From W2P13-069 sp963590525 (GTDB lineage: Bacteria; Actinomycetota; Coriobacteriia; Coriobacteriales; QAMH01), in contig CAVAPV010000068.1 of NCBI GenBank assembly GCA_963590525.1, forward strand, positions 1-8,974: a stretch of DNA of 8,974 nt. The letters run 5' to 3'. A model generated the notes under the pieces. The model was not told the DNA's origin. It did no database searches and saw nothing but the letters and a program-made list of their open reading frames with translations. Position numbers and translations under genes: made by a program. Below, piece by piece: positions 5,062 through 8,974 of the stretch; positions within the stretch are counted from its first letter, which is position 1, and the number at the start of each line of letters is the position of its first letter.

Positions 5062-6342
5062 ATGAACCACGAAACGTTGAAAACCGTCATCTTTGATCAG
5101 CATGAGGTTATTCGCAATGCCAATATCGTTCCTCGTCGTTATGAGTTCGACCCGCAGGCAAACTACGTGATTACCGGATTGCGCCGCTCTGGCAAGTCGA
5201 CGCTGCTGTACAAAATAGCTCGTGATCTGGCTGCAGAAGGAACAGCATGGAACCGGATTGTCTACGTCAACTTCGAGGACGAGCGCCTGGTTGAATTTGG
5301 TGTTGAGGATTTCAGCGACATTCTTGCGGTGCAAAGCCAGCTGAGCAGTGAGTCTGGTTATTTCTTTTTCGATGAAATCCCGAACATTGCTGGTTGGGAG
5401 AAGTTTGTTCGGCGCCTTGCGGACGCCGGGGAGCACGTCTGGGTAACCGGCAGCAACGCCAAGATGCTCGGAAGCCAGATCGCCACAACGCTTGGCGGCC
5501 GCTTTCTTGTAAAGCACGTGACCCCGTATCGCTTCGATGAATATCTGGATGCGACTGGCGTGCCGCACGGGCCGGAGGCGCTCTATGCCACGAAAGGAAA
5601 GGGAGCCATCGCCGGCGCATTCGACGCTTTTTATCGCAATGGCGGCTTTCCGGAATCGCTGCGCTATTTGTCTGCGCGCGAGTATGTTGAAAGCGTCTAT
5701 CAGAAGGTGCTGCTTGGGGACCTCGCCGCGCGCAACGGGGTGAGAAACCCTGATGCCTTGCGCGTTCTTATGAAGAAGGTCGCCGAGACTGTTTGCAACG
5801 AGACCTCGGCGACGAGCTTGCATGGCATGCTTCGTGCTATTGGCTACGACATCGGCAAAAGCACGCTTTTGGACTATCTGAGCATGGCCCGCGAGGCGTA
5901 TTTGCTGTTCGACATCAAGAACACGGTGGCTAAGTTCGTTGAGCGCGAGGGTAATCCCAAGCGCTACTTTAGTGATAACGGCTTGCTCAATTTGTTCTTG
6001 GTGAGCAAGGACCCCGCTCTTCTTGAAAATGAGGTCGCTGTGGCAATGCTTGATGCCTTTGGCGACGGGCTTCATTACTTGAAGTCGACTAAAAACGGTA
6101 TTGACATCGATTTCTATATTCCGGAGCAGGGTCTTGCGGTCCAGGTAGCCTACGAGCTTTCGCAGAGCGCGCGGACTCGTGAGCTTGCAAGCCTGGTCAA
6201 GCTTGCGAAAATCGACGATGCTGCGCAGCGTTTTGTGATCGTCACTAAAGATGGCGAGGGCGAAATCACAGATGGCGACGTTCGTATAGAGGTGCTGCCG
6301 GCTTGGAAGTTTTTGCTGCAGCTCCCAGATGTTGCGGGCTAG
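5062..6342 (+). CDS. AAA_14 / DUF4143 ATP-binding protein
   Basis: A 426-residue protein. Walker A is GLRRSGKS (39-46), Walker B is FFFDEIPNI (D104, E105), and sensor 1 is WVTGSNAKML (127-136). The family hallmark is LGGRFLVKHVTPYRFDEYL (144-162). The C-terminal DUF4143 half includes winged-helix-like GYDIGKSTLLDYLSMAREA and a restriction-fold-like end with ENEV (322-325), GIDIDFYIP (346-354) and VQVAYEL (360-366). In that last motif the E-x-K of active nucleases is Q-V-A, so nuclease activity is unlikely. Length and domain order are normal for the family. Its cellular role is not established. GGAG at 5051-5054 supports the start. The gene stands alone and is probably controlled by the repeats over its promoter. 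Confidence 0.92.
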   Translation: MNHETLKTVIFDQHEVIRNANIVPRRYEFDPQANYVITGLRRSGKSTLLYKIARDLAAEGTAWNRIVYVNFEDERLVEFGVEDFSDILAVQSQLSSESGYFFFDEIPNIAGWEKFVRRLADAGEHVWVTGSNAKMLGSQIATTLGGRFLVKHVTPYRFDEYLDATGVPHGPEALYATKGKGAIAGAFDAFYRNGGFPESLRYLSAREYVESVYQKVLLGDLAARNGVRNPDALRVLMKKVAETVCNETSATSLHGMLRAIGYDIGKSTLLDYLSMAREAYLLFDIKNTVAKFVEREGNPKRYFSDNGLLNLFLVSKDPALLENEVAVAMLDAFGDGLHYLKSTKNGIDIDFYIPEQGLAVQVAYELSQSARTRELASLVKLAKIDDAAQRFVIVTKDGEGEITDGDVRIEVLPAWKFLLQLPDVAG

Positions 6343-6416
6343 CCGATAACCGCCGCAGTTCTCAGTTTGCGTGGTCTTGAGCCGCTGGCAATTCTCCATT
6401 TATGCAGGTCAGCGCT

Positions 6417-6875
6417 CTATTTCAGCCTCATGTAGAGGAGGGGGTAGGGGTTGCCTTCTTCGTCGAGCTCGGTGCGTTTATAGATCTCAAAACCCATATG
6501 CTTGTAGAACCCAACAGCTTGCGGGTTTTGCTCGTTGACGGTGAGTTCGCTGATCCCATAGCGCTCTATTCCAAGTTGCAAAAGACGCTTGCCCAGTCCA
6601 CGCCCTCTCTCCTCTGGAGCGATGAAGAGCATCTCCAGCTTGTTGTCGGTCACGCCCATGAAAGCTACGGGCATATCTTCATCGGCCTGCGCCGTGTCTT
6701 TGGTTGCAGCTATCAGATGCTCTACGCTCTCTAATGCCTGGGGCACGTACTCTTTGATGGCTGCAACCTGCTCTGACGTCAAAAACAGATGTGTCTCTTT
6801 AACCGAGCGCTCCCATACGTTAAGCAGCTCATCTATCAGCTGCGGGTTTCTGTCTTGAACCTCGGTGATTCTCAA
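6417..6875 (-). CDS. GNAT-family N-acetyltransferase, YjaB-like
   Basis: A 152-residue single-domain acetyltransferase starting MRITEVQDRN. The acetyl-CoA pyrophosphate loop is ERGRGLGKRLL (89-99). The C-terminal VNEQNPQAVGFYKHMGF (113-129), then ELDEEGNPYPLL (136-147), closely resembles my recollection of E. coli YjaB. The N-terminal WERSVKETHLFL matches the same subfamily. It should transfer acetyl from acetyl-CoA to an amine; the acceptor is unknown. I chose a TTG start at 6875 because AGGAG (6885-6881) is five bases upstream. The frame is open to a TTG at 6917, directly after the stop of the arylamine acetyltransferase. It is the last gene of the operon. Confidence 0.88.
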   Translation of the reverse strand: MRITEVQDRNPQLIDELLNVWERSVKETHLFLTSEQVAAIKEYVPQALESVEHLIAATKDTAQADEDMPVAFMGVTDNKLEMLFIAPEERGRGLGKRLLQLGIERYGISELTVNEQNPQAVGFYKHMGFEIYKRTELDEEGNPYPLLYMRLK

Positions 6876-6917
6876 TGACTCTCCTGTGTTTGTTGCTGCT
6901 TGTTGTCCGTCCCGCAA

Positions 6918-7727
6918 CTATAGCTCGATGCCAAACTCGTCTCTCAACACCTGCGGGATTTGATCTTCTTCTAGCTCGGCAATCGTCTTTTTGCCGTTGA
7001 CCGTGCGTGTGAGGGTTGTGTTGCGCAGGTAGACATTGCCGTCTGGCAACCTGCGGTTGCAGATGAGATTGCCCAAAAACGGCGAGCTAGGATGTGTGCA
7101 GCACCAATGCGATATGAGCTCGAAGTCGCCTTCTTGCGCCGGGCTGACCATAAAATTGACGACCGGCAAAAACGCTGCAGCTTCTGCATCGCCGCTTTTG
7201 CGATAAGCGATCTGCCACCATGCGCTGTCGAGCTGTCGCACCTCAAAGAGCTGCCCGTAGCTTTTGATGTGCGCTCCGTCTTCTAGCAGGAACGAGCGCG
7301 CGGGCATGGGACCGCCGTAGCCTACGTCGACACCATAGAGTTTGCTGTCAATGCGGACTATCTCGCTGCGATGCATAATGGGCGACAACGTGTCGTGTAT
7401 ATCGCCCGAGCTGCCGCGTACATTGCGCCCGATACTCGGCCATACGTCAAAGCCCAGCGCTTTGAGCAGCAGCTCAAAAAGCTTGTTGAGCTCGAAGCAG
7501 TATCCTCCGCGCTGGTTGACCACAATCTTTTGATAGAGGTCGTCAACGTCTAGAGAGATAGGGCGCTTGAGCCTGTAGGGGTCAAGGTCCTCAAAGGGTA
7601 CGTTGAGCTGATGCAGCTCGATGAGCCTATCGAGAAGCTCGAGGCTAGGTCTTGGCAGCTCGTCTGCTGCAAGCTCCGTGTCAAAGCCGATGCGCTTGAG
7701 GTATTCCCTCATTTGCCACTGGTCCAT
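6918..7727 (-). CDS. nat: Arylamine N-acetyltransferase
   Basis: A 269-residue enzyme, about the normal length for the family. It transfers the acetyl group of acetyl-CoA to arylamines, arylhydrazines and similar compounds through an acetyl-cysteine intermediate. The catalytic triad is visible: Cys77 in NQRGGYCFELN, His119 in SPIMHRSEIV and Asp134 in YGVDVGYGG. The N-terminal NVPFEDLDPYRL (42-53) is also typical. The start ATG has GAGGAAAG closely upstream; an alternative ATG is codon 6. It begins 47 bp after the YdcZ-type transporter and is followed by the GNAT gene, so all three are probably co-transcribed. It is predicted to be a functional cytoplasmic enzyme; the natural substrate is unknown. 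Confidence 0.95.
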   Translation of the reverse strand: MDQWQMREYLKRIGFDTELAADELPRPSLELLDRLIELHQLNVPFEDLDPYRLKRPISLDVDDLYQKIVVNQRGGYCFELNKLFELLLKALGFDVWPSIGRNVRGSSGDIHDTLSPIMHRSEIVRIDSKLYGVDVGYGGPMPARSFLLEDGAHIKSYGQLFEVRQLDSAWWQIAYRKSGDAEAAAFLPVVNFMVSPAQEGDFELISHWCCTHPSSPFLGNLICNRRLPDGNVYLRNTTLTRTVNGKKTIAELEEDQIPQVLRDEFGIEL

Positions 7728-7774
7728 GTCGCTTTCCTCGCTTGATCTCCATGCGATGCTGCGCTATTTGGGGT

Positions 7775-8677
7775 CTACAGTATCTTTGCAATCGTCACAA
7801 TCGCTATGCCGCATAAGATGAACCCGGTGCCAGCTATGCGCTTGCTGTTGATGGCGCGTTTACTCATGGTGAACAAACCCAGCGTGTCGACTGCCATGCC
7901 ACCAACAAGCTGCCCCAGCATGCCGCATACATTCCATAAGCCAATGCCTATGCCCGGCGAGCCCACTATCATGCAAAAGACTGCAAATGCTCCGTAGAAT
8001 CCACCTGTGAATTGCCAGGCTTTTGCCCCTTTGTAGCTTTTTGGGTGACCTTTGCTCGTTATAAGAACCAGTACCAAGAGAATAAGCGTTCCGGTTGCAA
8101 AGCTGACGCATGAGGCTTCGATAAGACCTATGCTTGCACCTAGGGCAGCGTTGGTAGAAGGCTGCAAGCTGGCTATGGCTGCTCCGCAAAACGGTAGGAA
8201 CAAGTAAGCGGTCTGCTTTTTAGAATCAAGACATACGCTGTTGGCGGTCCCTTTGTAGACCAGGTAGATCCCTATTGCCGCAACCAAGCAGCCTATAAAG
8301 CGCAGCGGTGTTATGGGGACGATAGCCGCGCCTGCAAGCCCAAACTGATCGATAACCATGCCAGCAATAAGCTGCCCAAACATGAGCATCGACATCGTAA
8401 GCGCGACGCCCAGCTTTGGGGTGGAGATGATAACGCAGATGAGAATGACCACGCCATATGCACCGCCCACGAGCTGCCAAGCTGGGCAGTTTAATGCAAG
8501 GCTTATATCGCCTTGCCCAATAGCGAGCATCAATAAGAGACATAGGATCAGGCCCACTGCAAAGTTTGTAAGGCTCGCCTGGAGGGAACCCACTATGAAC
8601 CCCAAGGAGGTGTTAGTGGGGGTTTGGGCGGCCATGGCGAGACCAGTTGCTATAGCCAAAACGATCGAAAAGAGCAT
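7775..8677 (-). CDS. DMT-family transporter, YdcZ (DUF606) type, two-domain
   Basis: A 300-residue integral membrane protein with about ten hydrophobic segments. It is built from two similar halves, each matching the ~140-residue YdcZ/DUF606 unit of the drug/metabolite transporter superfamily. Matching positions are QTPTN (18-22) with QPSTN (172-176), WQLVGGAYG (68-76) with WQFTGGFYG (221-229), and GQLIAGMVIDQFGL (101-114) with GQLVGGMAVDTLGL (255-268). The protein starts MLFSIVLAIATGLAMAAQ at ATG 8677, preceded by GGGAGG four bases upstream; an in-frame ATG at 8689 would add four residues and destroy that ribosome site. It is first in the acetyltransferase operon. The substrate is unknown. 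Confidence 0.88.
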   Translation of the reverse strand: MLFSIVLAIATGLAMAAQTPTNTSLGFIVGSLQASLTNFAVGLILCLLLMLAIGQGDISLALNCPAWQLVGGAYGVVILICVIISTPKLGVALTMSMLMFGQLIAGMVIDQFGLAGAAIVPITPLRFIGCLVAAIGIYLVYKGTANSVCLDSKKQTAYLFLPFCGAAIASLQPSTNAALGASIGLIEASCVSFATGTLILLVLVLITSKGHPKSYKGAKAWQFTGGFYGAFAVFCMIVGSPGIGIGLWNVCGMLGQLVGGMAVDTLGLFTMSKRAINSKRIAGTGFILCGIAIVTIAKIL

Positions 8678-8857
8678 TGTTCCTCCCATACCTGCTCGTC
8701 GGCTCTTAGCAACAGCAGAAAAGCCGGGCGGATGACAGCTTTTGAAGCGGTTTGACCTTCATCTTGTTGCTTGGACCCTCCTGGCCATTCTACAAAGATC
8801 CAATATCGTCTTCAAGCTAGGAGGGCTGGCGGGTCGACGTAATGGGAACGAGCAGGC
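8678..8857. other. Intergenic region upstream of the transporter operon
   Basis: This spacer separates the operon start from a possible divergent plus-strand gene. It contains a weak inverted repeat, AAAAGC and GCTTTT, around 8725-8750. A marginal plus-strand promoter, TTGCTT with an 18-bp spacer and TACAAA, lies near 8767-8796. A strong AGGAGGGC purine site near 8819 is followed only by a 30-codon frame from ATG 8842. I see no confident gene. Confidence 0.3.
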
Positions 8858-8974
8858 GTGCATTTGACTACGGGCCTGCTGGCCAGGAAGTTTACGCCGG
8901 ATACGGCAGGGCGCGTTGCAGGGCTGGCCGATAAATACGATCCGGCGGCTGCCGGTATTGGCTGCTTGCTGATG
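8858..8974 (+). CDS. Possible N-terminal part of an unidentified gene (partial)
   Basis: An open frame from GTG 8858 runs to the end of the window (39 codons), reading VHLTTGLLARKFTPDTAGRV and then LADKYDPAAAG. The frame is closed upstream by a TAA eight codons before... the open stretch begins at TGG 8843. The composition (balanced charged and hydrophobic residues, moderate GC at third positions) is plausible for protein, but the ribosome site is weak (GAGCAGG) and no family is recognisable from so short a piece. A chance frame remains possible. Confidence 0.3.
   Translation, partial: MHLTTGLLARKFTPDTAGRVAGLADKYDPAAAGIGCLLM

Noticed and set aside
2736..6342. A toxin-antitoxin or named defence system formed by the two ATPases and the TPR-like gene
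   Set aside because: The genes are on different strands with separate control regions, and no toxin, nuclease or known defence partner is recognisable. Only the looser accessory-insert hypothesis is kept.
5032..6399. A 455-codon open frame on the minus strand, antisense to the DUF4143 ATPase
   Set aside because: It lies entirely opposite a gene with clear ATPase motifs, shows no recognisable domain and has no ribosome site. Long antisense frames are common opposite GC-biased genes.
8842..8934. A 30-codon plus-strand frame from ATG 8842 after an AGGAGGGC site
   Set aside because: The spacing to the purine site is too long and the peptide is short and Arg/Gly-rich; the overlapping frame from 8858 looks more protein-like, though it is itself uncertain.

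Overview
The window reads like a gut Actinomycetota of class Coriobacteriia (Collinsella, Enorma, Olsenella or Eggerthella relatives). The main reason is the gene at 694-2409, a regulator that fuses about 12 membrane segments to a C-terminal LuxR helix-turn-helix, an architecture greatly expanded in that class. The moderate-to-high G+C of most genes also fits. This is a family-level inference and no species call is possible. The sequence carries a 10-N assembly gap at 4326-4335, so it is a draft scaffold, and the DNA around the gap should be read with caution.

Layout. (1) 1-2409: the first part of an MFS transporter on the minus strand (running off the window edge), divergent from the membrane-bound LuxR regulator. 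The 329-bp divergent control region between them holds no gene. (2) 2410-2735: an A-rich intergenic stretch with phased 18- and 19-bp direct repeats, leading into an AAA ATPase with a C-terminal winged helix (2736-3845) that ends at a hairpin. (3) 3884-4835: an AT-rich, poorly conserved minus-strand unit. It is a TPR-like hypothetical gene interrupted by the N gap, followed by a 91-codon open fragment with no start codon, probably the displaced 3' end of a broken gene. (4) 4836-5061: a divergent control region with two abutting perfect palindromes and, nearer the next gene, an 11-bp inverted repeat with a third related copy over the probable promoter. (5) 5062-6342: an AAA_14/DUF4143 ATPase on the plus strand. 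(6) 6417-8677: a compact minus-strand operon of a YdcZ-type DMT transporter with two tandem halves, an arylamine N-acetyltransferase with a complete Cys-His-Asp triad, and a YjaB-like GNAT acetyltransferase. (7) 8858-8974: the possible start of an unidentified plus-strand gene.

How the genes may work together. The MFS/LuxR pair looks like a sensor-regulator controlling its neighbouring transporter. The YdcZ-NAT-GNAT operon couples a small-molecule transporter to two acetyl-CoA-dependent acetyltransferases, consistent with modification or detoxification of small amines. The two unrelated ATPases flank the AT-rich unit. Whether they cooperate with it cannot be told from sequence, but the layout (low G+C, broken gene, palindromes, operator-like repeats) resembles an accessory insertion. 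Nothing here is a clear-cut known defence or mobile system. The least explained elements are the repeat array at 2538-2670, the paired palindromes at 4874-4914 and the operator array at 5002-5048.
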